Assembly: GCA_024277515.1 (NCBI GenBank)
Contig: JAJRVB010000049.1
Location: forward strand, 1-19,741
Reading direction: 5' to 3'
Length of the DNA stretch: 19,741 bases
DNA from: Nitrospirota bacterium
Lineage (GTDB): Bacteria; Nitrospirota; Thermodesulfovibrionia; UBA6902
Shown piece by piece: positions 7,437 through 14,387 of the stretch (positions within the stretch are counted from its first letter, which is position 1; every line of letters begins with the position of its first letter). The position numbers were made by a program, and so were the translations under genes. The notes under the pieces are model-generated. The model ran no database searches. It was not told the origin of the DNA and saw only the letters and a program-made list of their open reading frames with translations.

Positions 7437-7577
7437 AATGTCAAATGCCAAAGCCCAAATACCAAATGAATGCCAAATAATTAAATGTCAAATTAGAAGC
7501 TACCCTATGACTTTATTTGTCATTTTTGTCATTAAAGTTTGATTTGGCATTTGAGCTTTGGCATTTGACATTTATTA
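7437..7577. repeat. Inverted pair of 7-bp-periodic arrays (locus 2), long hairpin
   Basis: The left array begins with four heptads in register (7439-7466: TGTCAAA, TGCCAAA, GCCCAAA, TACCAAA). Two further units follow out of phase at 7471-7477 and 7486-7492. The right array has five heptads in register (7543-7577: TTTGGCA, TTTGAGC, TTTGGCA, TTTGACA, TTTATTA) and two TTTGTCA units at 7516-7522 and 7525-7531. The arms pair over 18 perfect bp (7437-7454 with 7555-7572) and continue with 5, 6 and 2 bp after single mismatches, about 31 of 34 positions. The element lies 45 bp downstream of the stop of the minus-strand hydrolase gene and may end its transcript or stabilise its 3' end. No coding potential is seen. 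Confidence 0.75.
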
Positions 7578-7622
7578 TATTGTTTCTCGTTAGTGAGGGA
7601 GTACTTATGCCCTCCTCTTTTT

Positions 7623-8249
7623 CTACAGGAATTCGTTTGCAAAAAAATTCGTCTTTTTCTCCATGCCAACGCTCGTCTCGGGTCCATGCCCTGAATAAAT
7701 GCGCGTATCCTCAGGTAAATCAAGCAGCCGCCTGAATGATTTTTTGAGTTCTTCCATACTCCCCCCCGGGAAATCAGTCCTTCCGACAGACCCCTTGAAT
7801 ATCGTATCTCCGGTTATGAGGATACCCTCTCCATAGAGGCATATACCACCGGGGCTGTGACCGGGTGTATGGAGGACCGAAAACTTCAAATGTCCCGCAT
7901 CGACCTCATCCCCCTCGCCGATATAACCGTCAGGTCCCGGAATGTCATCAATATCATACCCCCAGAGCGCAGCATGTTCCCTGGCTGCTTTATACACAGG
8001 GAGATCTTCCTTATGAATCAATATTTCCGCGCCGGTTGCTTTTTTCAGGTCACCCACCGCCCCGACATGATCAAAATGTGTATGTGTACAGATTATTGAC
8101 TTCACCTGCAGTCCCCTCTCCTTAATCATATCAATAATCCTGTCCGGTTCATCCCCTGGATCAATAACTATAGCCTGCATGGTTTCCTCATCACCGATGA
8201 TATATGTGTTTTCCTCCAGCGGACCGACTACCAGCCTCTCAAGAATCAT
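7623..8249 (-). CDS. Metallo-beta-lactamase-fold hydrolase (glyoxalase II-like)
   Basis: A 208-aa single-domain hydrolase. It has the two-metal motif THTHFDH (55-61; H56, H58, D60, H61), then H131 in HTPGHSPGG, D148 in ITGDTIF and H188 in YSGHGPETS. This is the full ligand set of the glyoxalase II group. It lacks the C-terminal glutathione-binding domain of full-size hydroxyacylglutathione hydrolases and matches the short YcbL-like form in length. The natural substrate, perhaps a thioester, is therefore open. A strong ribosome binding site, AAGGAG (8262-8257), lies 7 bases before the ATG. It follows murJ by 26 bases and is probably in the same transcript. The gene ends with TAG, and a heptad-array hairpin follows. 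Confidence 0.88.
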   Translation of the reverse strand: MILERLVVGPLEENTYIIGDEETMQAIVIDPGDEPDRIIDMIKERGLQVKSIICTHTHFDHVGAVGDLKKATGAEILIHKEDLPVYKAAREHAALWGYDIDDIPGPDGYIGEGDEVDAGHLKFSVLHTPGHSPGGICLYGEGILITGDTIFKGSVGRTDFPGGSMEELKKSFRRLLDLPEDTRIYSGHGPETSVGMEKKTNFFANEFL

Positions 8250-8275
8250 GTTTTATCTCCTTGTAAATTTGAATT

Positions 8276-9835
8276 TCAGCCTTTTTTCTTCTTCAGGTTT
8301 ATCAGGTAGTTAAGCTCTTCACTCTTTATTAAACGCATGATCACAACAAATATCCCGAGACAAAGGACAATTATTCCGGCAAGGACCCCTGTTTTTTCAA
8401 AAATAGATGTAATGTTATTCCACCCATATAATTTCAAAGCGAAAAAACCGGCAGCCCCCATGGCTATGGAAGCCATCCCCGTTGCGCAAAATGACCGGAC
8501 AATGCGCGCCCCGTCAACCGTCCCGAGTCTCTTCCTGAGCAGGTAGAACAGGACTATGAAGTTTACCGCAGATGCGATGGCATTTGCAAAAGCAAGACCC
8601 CCATGCCTGAGAGGCCCCATCAGGATAAAACTGAATACGATATTGGTCAGCACCGAAATTGCGGCAATCTTGACAGGCGTCTTTGTGTCCTGCATGGAAT
8701 AAAAAGTCGATGCCACAATCCTTGTGCCCACAAAGGCCCACAAACCGGATGAATAAAATATCAGCGCAAACGCGGTCTCTTCAGCCGCCGCAGCGCTGAA
8801 TTCTCCTCTTTGGAGGAGGACCTGAATGATAGGCCCCGACAGTGTCATCAGTCCGGCCATGGCAGGGAGGGTGACAAAAAAGAGCAGTCTCAGTGAAAAA
8901 GAAAATGTACTCCGTAATGCCTCGCTGTCTCCCCGCGAGGCATGTTCCGACAGAGACGGGAGCACGGCCGTTGCCATAGCCACCCCGAATATGCCGATAG
9001 GCAGATGAACAAATCTCATCGCATAGTAGAGATATGTTGCCGCGCCGCCGGAGAGATAGGACACAAATATCGTGCTGACAAATATGTTTATCTGGGCAAC
9101 TCCCATCCCCACGATGGCAGGGAGCAGAAGGCGGCGTATTTTCTTTAATCCAGGGTGCGCAAAGGAAAAACGCGGAAGGACAAGAAAGCCCCGCCTTCTG
9201 AGATCAGGTATCTGAATGGCGACCTGAAGCATCCCCCCGGCGGATACGGCCAGGCCTATGGCGATCAGCGGGACATCAAATCTGGAGGCAAAGAAGAGGG
9301 CCGATGTAATGATCGCCAGGTTCAGGAAAATGGGCGCCAGGGCCGGGATGAAGAATGATTTCAGGGAATTAAGCACCCCCTTTGCAAGGGCGGCAATGCT
9401 GATAAAAAAAAGAAATGGGAACATGATCCTTGTAAGCCTGACGGTCAGGGCAAATTTTTCAGGACTTTTGATGAAGCCTGGTGCAATAACCGATACAACG
9501 TACGGGGCGCACAGCATGCCGATAAAACAGATCGCGGCAACAACGGATATCAGGAATGCAAGCACCTGCGACGCGAGTTTTTTTGCATCATCCGTGCCAT
9601 TATGTGTGAGGGTTTCAGTAAAAACCGGGATAAAGGCCGCAGACATCGACCCCTCGGCAAACAGTTCCCTGAAAAGATTCGGGATGCGGTACGCAATAAA
9701 AAAGGCGTCCGTGGCCCCGCTGGCCCCGAATATCTTTGCCAGCAGTATGTCCCGGATAAAACCCAGGACACGGCTTCCGGTTGTTGCTACCGAAATCTGC
9801 CCTGCCGCCTTTGTGACCCTTCGCTTTTCATCCAT
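8276..9835 (-). CDS. murJ: Lipid II flippase MurJ
   Basis: A 519-aa multi-pass inner-membrane protein of the MOP/MviN family that flips the peptidoglycan precursor lipid II to the periplasmic face. The signature N-terminal region is intact: SRVLGFIRD (21-29), DAFFIAYRIPNLFRELFAEG (43-62) and SMSAAFIPVF. Charged residues corresponding to those needed in E. coli MurJ are present (R22, R28, D29, R50). The rest reads as repeated hydrophobic segments, consistent with 14 helices, and a lysine-rich cytosolic C-terminus (LINLKKKKG). The start at 9835 places the conserved helix 1 normally, although the ribosome binding site is weak. It shares a short divergent promoter region with rpsT and leads into the downstream hydrolase gene. 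Confidence 0.96.
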   Translation of the reverse strand: MDEKRRVTKAAGQISVATTGSRVLGFIRDILLAKIFGASGATDAFFIAYRIPNLFRELFAEGSMSAAFIPVFTETLTHNGTDDAKKLASQVLAFLISVVAAICFIGMLCAPYVVSVIAPGFIKSPEKFALTVRLTRIMFPFLFFISIAALAKGVLNSLKSFFIPALAPIFLNLAIITSALFFASRFDVPLIAIGLAVSAGGMLQVAIQIPDLRRRGFLVLPRFSFAHPGLKKIRRLLLPAIVGMGVAQINIFVSTIFVSYLSGGAATYLYYAMRFVHLPIGIFGVAMATAVLPSLSEHASRGDSEALRSTFSFSLRLLFFVTLPAMAGLMTLSGPIIQVLLQRGEFSAAAAEETAFALIFYSSGLWAFVGTRIVASTFYSMQDTKTPVKIAAISVLTNIVFSFILMGPLRHGGLAFANAIASAVNFIVLFYLLRKRLGTVDGARIVRSFCATGMASIAMGAAGFFALKLYGWNNITSIFEKTGVLAGIIVLCLGIFVVIMRLIKSEELNYLINLKKKKG

Positions 9836-9841
9836 GCAGTA

Positions 9842-9870
9842 TTGACTTTATCTTCTTATTCATGTTTAAT
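9842..9870 (+). promoter_or_regulatory. Candidate sigma-70 promoter of rpsT
   Basis: TTGACT (9842-9847) and TTTAAT (9865-9870) are separated by 17 bp. Transcription would start near 9877, giving a leader of about 73 nt before the UUG start of rpsT. The site lies just outside the murJ start codon in the 114-bp divergent gap. Assignment is by consensus match and position. Confidence 0.5.
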
Positions 9871-9937
9871 ATTACTTTATTTCAGTTGCAGCATTTACCT
9901 GAATTAAATGAGTAAAGAGAGCAAATTATAATCTAAC

Positions 9938-9942
9938 GGAGG
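9938..9942 (+). promoter_or_regulatory. Ribosome binding site deciding the UUG start of rpsT
   Basis: GGAGG lies 7 bases before the TTG at 9950-9952. The S20 N-terminus begins exactly there and no in-frame ATG lies nearby, so the TTG is the start. Confidence 0.85.
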
Positions 9943-9949
9943 TATCACA

Positions 9950-10246
9950 TTGCCAGCAATAGTCGCACCCAAAAAAAGCAAGTCCGCACTTAAGAGAGCG
10001 AGGCAGACCGGACCGAGAACGTTAAAAAACAGGTCTGTCAAGACCATGCTGAAGACACTGACTAGGAAAGTGGAAGCAGCAGTTGCCGAAAAAAATGCCG
10101 ATAAAGCGGGGACAGCGTTAAAGGAAGCCGTATCAGCCATTACCAAGGCAGGCAAAAAAGGCATCTTACACAGGAATACCGCATCAAGAAAAGTCTCCCG
10201 GCTCACAAGGCTTGTCAACTCCATGCTCCCTTCTGAAGCAGCCTGA
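9950..10246 (+). CDS. rpsT: 30S ribosomal protein S20
   Basis: A 98-aa lysine- and arginine-rich protein with the S20 pattern: an N-terminal basic helix (KKSKSALKRARQT, 8-20), NRSVKTMLKTL, and a C-terminal GILHRNTASRKVSRLTRLVN. It binds 16S rRNA as a primary assembly protein of the 30S subunit. Translation starts at TTG with a strong GGAGG site. E. coli rpsT also starts with UUG, where it is tied to autogenous control, so the rare start may be kept for the same reason; that link is inferred. A candidate promoter lies at 9842-9870. The last 32 bases overlap the 3' end of the convergent holA, leaving no room for a private terminator. Confidence 0.96.
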   Translation: MPAIVAPKKSKSALKRARQTGPRTLKNRSVKTMLKTLTRKVEAAVAEKNADKAGTALKEAVSAITKAGKKGILHRNTASRKVSRLTRLVNSMLPSEAA

Positions 10247-11168
10247 CCAGCAATATCTCAAGCACTATCTCCGGTCTTCCGGTTGTCTTGATACCAATGT
10301 CCGCATCATGCAGGTTCCGGAAGATCTGAAAAAAATCCTCCTCCCTGAATGACGGAATATATTTTGCCAGGGCCCTGTAGGTCCGTTCCCGCATCCGGGC
10401 CGGACGTTTCCCCCTGTTCAGCCACAACGTATAAAACTGTTTAAAGTGCCAGTTCAGGGTCCCGAGAATGACAGGGGCCTCAAAAGCGCTGCCCGAGAGC
10501 ATCGTCTTCAATATCCTGAACGCCCTTGTCCTCTGCCCCGCTATCAGTGAATCCACAAGGTCAAATGATGTGTACTTCCGCATCATACTGGTTGAAGCAG
10601 TAATGTCCCTGCCGCTGACCGTCCTGCCGCCTTCCAGCATAAGTTTTTCTATTTCCATCATTAGCATGCCGATGTCATACCCTACAAATTCGATCAGCAG
10701 GTCAACCGCTTCATTCGTCAATTTTATACCCTTGTCCGCAGCAGCATGTCTGAGCCATTTAGGGACTTCCCATTCCTTTATATTCAGTGAATATACCCGC
10801 CAATCAAATTTGAGCGCAGCCCTGGGGGCCTTTTGGGAAAGTATGAGCAGGCAGGTGGTCTCTGAAGGGTCTCTGAAATAAGGGGTGAGCACCTTGAGCG
10901 CCGGCGCGGTCAACTGGTGAAAGTCTTTCAGCACAACCAGCCGGCGATCGGCAATAAAGGGAAGGGTTGACGCGGCATCAACAATCCCCTGCGGTTCCGA
11001 AGAAGCGTCGAACACATCATAGTTAAAGTCCCTCTCTTCAGGGGCAAGGAGAGTTTCGGTAAACTGCTCAAGCGCATGGTCCAGAAAAAAGCCTTCCCCG
11101 CTCCAGAGAAAATAAAGGGGGGCCGGGAGGTTATGTTTGAATTCCTTCTGGAGCGCTTTATTTAGCAT
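10215..11168 (-). CDS. holA: DNA polymerase III subunit delta
   Basis: A 317-aa delta subunit of the clamp loader, which opens the beta sliding clamp during loading onto DNA. The family pattern is visible: an N-terminal region with PLYFLWSGEGFFLDHALEQF (17-36), an inner AAA+-like fold without a Walker A motif, as expected for delta, ADRRLVVLKDF (73-83), the segment VGYDIGMLMMEIEKL (163-177), and a helical C-terminal collar domain ending in EIVLEILLVRLLQK. It overlaps the end of lptE by 11 bases and is the last gene of leuS-lptE-holA. Its 3' end overlaps that of rpsT by 32 bases on the other strand. Sequence is weakly conserved in this family, but length, pattern and context agree. Confidence 0.9.
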   Translation of the reverse strand: MLNKALQKEFKHNLPAPLYFLWSGEGFFLDHALEQFTETLLAPEERDFNYDVFDASSEPQGIVDAASTLPFIADRRLVVLKDFHQLTAPALKVLTPYFRDPSETTCLLILSQKAPRAALKFDWRVYSLNIKEWEVPKWLRHAAADKGIKLTNEAVDLLIEFVGYDIGMLMMEIEKLMLEGGRTVSGRDITASTSMMRKYTSFDLVDSLIAGQRTRAFRILKTMLSGSAFEAPVILGTLNWHFKQFYTLWLNRGKRPARMRERTYRALAKYIPSFREEDFFQIFRNLHDADIGIKTTGRPEIVLEILLVRLLQKGAWS

Positions 11169-11703
11169 ATTCTATAAGGATCTTACTGACTATTTCCTTT
11201 GCAATTTCCCGGCATGCCTTGTCTGCGGCCGCCTCTTTAAAGGCAACGCTTTTGCTCACCGTGCCGGTTGACTGAAATGTAATTTTGATAGGCGACCTCA
11301 TTGTATTGAACTCCCAGGTGCTGCCGTTGCCGATCAGTGTCAGGTCGACATACATAAGGACCTCCTGCTCCTTGATTATTTCATCAACCGCGCCTATGGC
11401 GCCAAGTGCAAAAGCGGTGATGGTAGTCTCCAGCACAACATCATTCCCGGCGCTATCTTCTGCGGCCGGACTCCGCACCTCAATTCCCTGGCTGATAAAC
11501 TCATTTGAAAGGGCAATGTGCATCCTCTCTTCAAGCCCCGGCTCATAGGTATTATTTATTACCGGTTTAATTATGATCGAGTTAAACGGCAGGAACCTCG
11601 AACCAACAATCCGGTACCCGCAGGAGGAGAGGAGGAATGCAGTCAGAAAAATCAATAATGTAATAATAAGGATGGTTTGAATTTTGAATTTTGAATTTTT
11701 CAT
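11158..11703 (-). CDS. lptE: LPS-assembly lipoprotein LptE
   Basis: A 181-aa lipoprotein. Residues 1-27 form a type II signal peptide with a hydrophobic core (ILIITLLIFLTAFLL) and a lipobox LSSC, with C28 as the lipidated residue. The mature protein starts CGYRIVGS, the usual LptE opening, and has the FNSIIIKPVINNTYEPGLEE segment (39-58). LptE sits inside the LptD barrel in the outer membrane and helps place LPS on the cell surface; lptD is not in this window. The ATG abuts the leuS stop (TAA then ATG) and no Shine-Dalgarno sequence is seen, so translation may depend on coupling to leuS. The n-region (KNSKFKIQ) is encoded by a tandem heptad array at 11676-11703, so this part of the protein looks borrowed from a repeat. 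Confidence 0.88.
   Translation of the reverse strand: MKNSKFKIQTILIITLLIFLTAFLLSSCGYRIVGSRFLPFNSIIIKPVINNTYEPGLEERMHIALSNEFISQGIEVRSPAAEDSAGNDVVLETTITAFALGAIGAVDEIIKEQEVLMYVDLTLIGNGSTWEFNTMRSPIKITFQSTGTVSKSVAFKEAAADKACREIAKEIVSKILIEYAK
11676..11703. repeat. Heptad array (locus 3) overlapping the start of lptE
   Basis: Read on the plus strand, TTTGAAT is repeated three times without change (11676-11696), followed by TTTTCAT (11697-11703). Its last three bases are the complement of the lptE ATG. The array begins directly at the leuS stop codon. Only the TTTnnnn arm is present, with no facing AAA-type array as at loci 1 and 2. It encodes most of the lptE signal-peptide n-region. Confidence 0.6.
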
Positions 11704-14163
11704 TTATATAACAATGTTCACCAGTCTGCCCTTCACGACTATCACCTTTTTCGGTGACCTGTCTTTTATGAATTCCTGCACTTTTTCCTCACTAAAGGCC
11801 TTTTCCCTGATCGTCTCATCATCAAGCCCTGCCCGGATCATGGTCTTTGCCCGGACCTTTCCGTTTATCTGTATCACAAGCTCGATCTCTTCCTCTTTTG
11901 CAATCTCCTCATCCCATACCGGCCAAGCATGATTAAACAGGGTTTCACCTGCACCCGTCTCCCTAAGGATTTCTTCTGAAAAATGCGGGGCAAACGGAGA
12001 AAGAAGCAGGACAACCTGTTTGACGGTAAATCTCAGAAGATCATTTTCATCACTATCCGATGGACTGAAAGAGAGAGTTTCGTTTATCAGTTCCATTAGT
12101 GCGGCAATCGCCGTGTTAAAATGATAGTCCCGCTCAATGCAGTTCGTCACCTTCTTGATCGTCTGATGTGTCTTTCGGAGCAGCTGTGACGCACGGGGTG
12201 AATACGCTGCCATGTGCTTCAGCTGATCACTGCCTCCGGATCTCAAAATATCCCTGTTTTTGTAGACAAACGCCCATATGCGGTTTAAAAAACGGAGGGC
12301 CCCTTCCACCCCCTTGTCCGACCATTCCAGGTCCCTCTCGGGAGGGGCCGCAAACATACTGAAAATCCTTAACGTGTCGGCGCCGTACCTGTCTATAAGC
12401 GCATCGGGATCAACGACATTGCCCTTTGATTTCGACATCTTGGCCCCGTCCTTAATGACCATCCCCTGAGTAAGCAGGCTGCCGAACGGTTCATCTATGT
12501 CAACGAGACCCAGGTCACGCACCACCTTTGTAAAGAAGCGTGAATAAAGCAGGTGCAGCACCGCATGTTCAATACCGCCTATGTACTGATCAACTGGCAT
12601 CCAGTAACCTGCATCCTGAGGGTTGACCGGTTTGCCGTTACTTTCAGGTGAACAATATCTCAAAAAATACCATGATGAATCCACAAATGTGTCCATCGTG
12701 TCGGTTTCCCTCCCGGCATCGCCACCGCATTCAGGACATGACGTCTTCACAAAATCAGCTGCTTCAGACAAGGGAGATGCACCCCTGCCGGAAAGCCGGA
12801 CATCCTCAGGAAGTAAAACGGGCAGGTCATGCTCCGGGACCGGGACAACTCCGCAGGATGAGCAGTAAATGACCGGTATCGGTGTGCCCCAGTATCTCTG
12901 ACGTGATATCCCCCAGTCCCTCAGCTTGTAATTGACAACCTTCCTGCCCAATCCTTCTTTTTCAAGAAAATCAGCGATCCGCTCCCTCGCCTCTGCTGAG
13001 GAAAGCCCTGAAAATTTTCCTGATTCCACAAGTATGCCGTATTCTTCAAACGCCACTGAAAGTGGCGGCCCATTTTCCTGCACGGCCCTGTCAGATGCCG
13101 TATCAGGCATAATAACGGTCTTTACGGGCAGGTTGTACTTTTTTGCAAACTCAAAATCCCTCTGATCATGAGCAGGAACGGCCATTACAGCGCCGGTGCC
13201 GTATTCCATAAGGACAAAGTTGGCAGCATAGACAGGGATGTTTTCCCCGGTAAGCGGATTTTCAGCATACCATCCGGTAAAAACTCCCTCTTTTTCTTCA
13301 GGGTCATCAGACAGCGCGTTAATTTTCCTGAGTATTTCCTCATCCCTGACCAGCGCGGCTATGACAGGATGCCTCTTTGCTACACTCATGAATGTCGTTC
13401 CATAGAGTGTATCCTGCCGTGTTGTAAAGATCCTCAACTTCATATCGGATCCCGAGATCCTGAAATCCATCTCAACACCCTCACTCCGCCCGATCCAGTT
13501 GCGCTGCATAGTGACTACCTTTTCAGGCCAGCCGCTCAGGGTATCTGCATCGGCCAGGAGTTCCCCGGCATACTCCGTAATCCTGTAAAACCACTGCTCA
13601 AGCTCCTTCTGTATAACTGTCGTATCACAGCGCCAGCACCCGTCGTCAATCACCTGTTCATTTGCGAGCACAGTCTCGCATGCAGGACACCAGTTCACTG
13701 ACGATGCCTTTTTATAAGCAAGACCGCGTTTGAGCATCTGGAGAAAAAACCATTGGTTCCACCTGTAATATTCAGGGCTGCAGGTCGTCACCTCACGCTT
13801 CCAGTCGTAGACAAGCCCTATTTTTTTCAACTGTTCTTTCATATACGCTATATTTTCATATGTCCACTTTGCAGGAGGCACCCCATGCTTTATCGCCGCA
13901 TTCTCAGCCGGCATGCCGAAGGCGTCCCACCCCATGGGATGCAGCACATTAAATCCCCGCATTTTCTTGTACCTTGTAATAACGTCTCCTATAACATAAT
14001 TTCTCACATGGCCCATATGTATCCGGCCGGAGGGGTACGGAAACATCTCCAGACAATAAAATTTGGGCAGGTCCGGGTCCTCTTTTACTGAAAACAGCTT
14101 TTGTTTATCCCACTCAGCCTGCCATTTTGTTTCTATGCATTGAGCATTGTACTTTTCTTCCAA
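11704..14163 (-). CDS. leuS: Leucyl-tRNA synthetase
   Basis: A class I aminoacyl-tRNA synthetase that charges tRNA-Leu. In the longest open frame (829 aa from the ATG at 14193) it shows HMGH (59-62, the HIGH motif), KMSKS (585-589), and the CP1 editing domain with TTRQDTLYGTTF (257-268) and the GTGAVMAVPAHDQRD segment (332-346). It also has two CxxC pairs at C169/C172 and C186/C189 and a second set at C444/C447 and C486/C489, both likely zinc sites. The C-terminal end includes VIQINGKVRAK. I prefer the TTG at 14163-14161, which gives 819 aa. GGAGG lies 6 bases upstream, and the N-terminus then reads MEEKYNAQCIETKWQ, as is usual in the family; the longer start adds ten residues with no family likeness. 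It leads the leuS-lptE-holA unit. Confidence 0.96.
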   Translation of the reverse strand: MEEKYNAQCIETKWQAEWDKQKLFSVKEDPDLPKFYCLEMFPYPSGRIHMGHVRNYVIGDVITRYKKMRGFNVLHPMGWDAFGMPAENAAIKHGVPPAKWTYENIAYMKEQLKKIGLVYDWKREVTTCSPEYYRWNQWFFLQMLKRGLAYKKASSVNWCPACETVLANEQVIDDGCWRCDTTVIQKELEQWFYRITEYAGELLADADTLSGWPEKVVTMQRNWIGRSEGVEMDFRISGSDMKLRIFTTRQDTLYGTTFMSVAKRHPVIAALVRDEEILRKINALSDDPEEKEGVFTGWYAENPLTGENIPVYAANFVLMEYGTGAVMAVPAHDQRDFEFAKKYNLPVKTVIMPDTASDRAVQENGPPLSVAFEEYGILVESGKFSGLSSAEARERIADFLEKEGLGRKVVNYKLRDWGISRQRYWGTPIPVIYCSSCGVVPVPEHDLPVLLPEDVRLSGRGASPLSEAADFVKTSCPECGGDAGRETDTMDTFVDSSWYFLRYCSPESNGKPVNPQDAGYWMPVDQYIGGIEHAVLHLLYSRFFTKVVRDLGLVDIDEPFGSLLTQGMVIKDGAKMSKSKGNVVDPDALIDRYGADTLRIFSMFAAPPERDLEWSDKGVEGALRFLNRIWAFVYKNRDILRSGGSDQLKHMAAYSPRASQLLRKTHQTIKKVTNCIERDYHFNTAIAALMELINETLSFSPSDSDENDLLRFTVKQVVLLLSPFAPHFSEEILRETGAGETLFNHAWPVWDEEIAKEEEIELVIQINGKVRAKTMIRAGLDDETIREKAFSEEKVQEFIKDRSPKKVIVVKGRLVNIVI

Positions 14164-14169
14164 GTTTCG

Positions 14170-14174
14170 CCTCC
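14170..14174 (-). promoter_or_regulatory. Ribosome binding site deciding the TTG start of leuS
   Basis: GGAGG on the minus strand lies 6 bases before the TTG at 14163-14161, inside the longer ATG-started frame. It supports initiation at the TTG. Confidence 0.7.
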
Positions 14175-14260
14175 ATCCATGCGCCTGGTTCATATGTGCC
14201 GAATTGATTATATTACATAATTATTGACCCAAAACACCACTATCCGGACCAGGATAACCG

Positions 14261-14291
14261 TTGGATTTTCAATTTAATTTAGTGCTATACT
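14261..14291 (+). promoter_or_regulatory. Candidate promoter of the bamA unit
   Basis: TATACT (14286-14291) is a good -10. The nearest -35 candidate is TTGGAT (14261-14266), with a 19-bp spacer that is longer than ideal. It lies in the 224-bp divergent gap between leuS and bamA, about 90 bases before the bamA start. Apart from the CCCCGGGG palindrome at 14305-14312, nothing else is clear in this gap. Confidence 0.3.
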
Positions 14292-14387
14292 ACGGCTTGA
14301 TTTTCCCCGGGGAGAGGTTTTTAATAATATTTTCACATTATCCGGCAAACTCATTCTCCTGAAAGGATAGTTCCCAGGTTTAAAAAT

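Noticed and set aside
7595..7624. Stem GAGGG/CCCTC followed by a T-rich run on the plus strand, like an intrinsic terminator
   Set aside because: No plus-strand gene reads toward it, and on the minus strand the stem has no T-run. A chance match is more likely.
8268..8274. TTTGAAT just past the murJ stop as a fourth heptad array
   Set aside because: A single unit only, with no neighbour in register. It is mentioned with the heptad finding but not called as a repeat.
9258..9845. A 195-aa plus-strand open frame opposite murJ
   Set aside because: It is antisense to the strongly conserved murJ N-terminal half. Its sequence shows no domain and reflects murJ codon pattern.
13168..13701. A 177-aa plus-strand open frame opposite leuS
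   Set aside because: It is a shadow of the leuS editing-domain region, with no recognisable domain and no ribosome binding site.
14305..14312. CCCCGGGG palindrome in the bamA leader as an operator
   Set aside because: Too short, with no second copy nearby and no link to a known regulator site.
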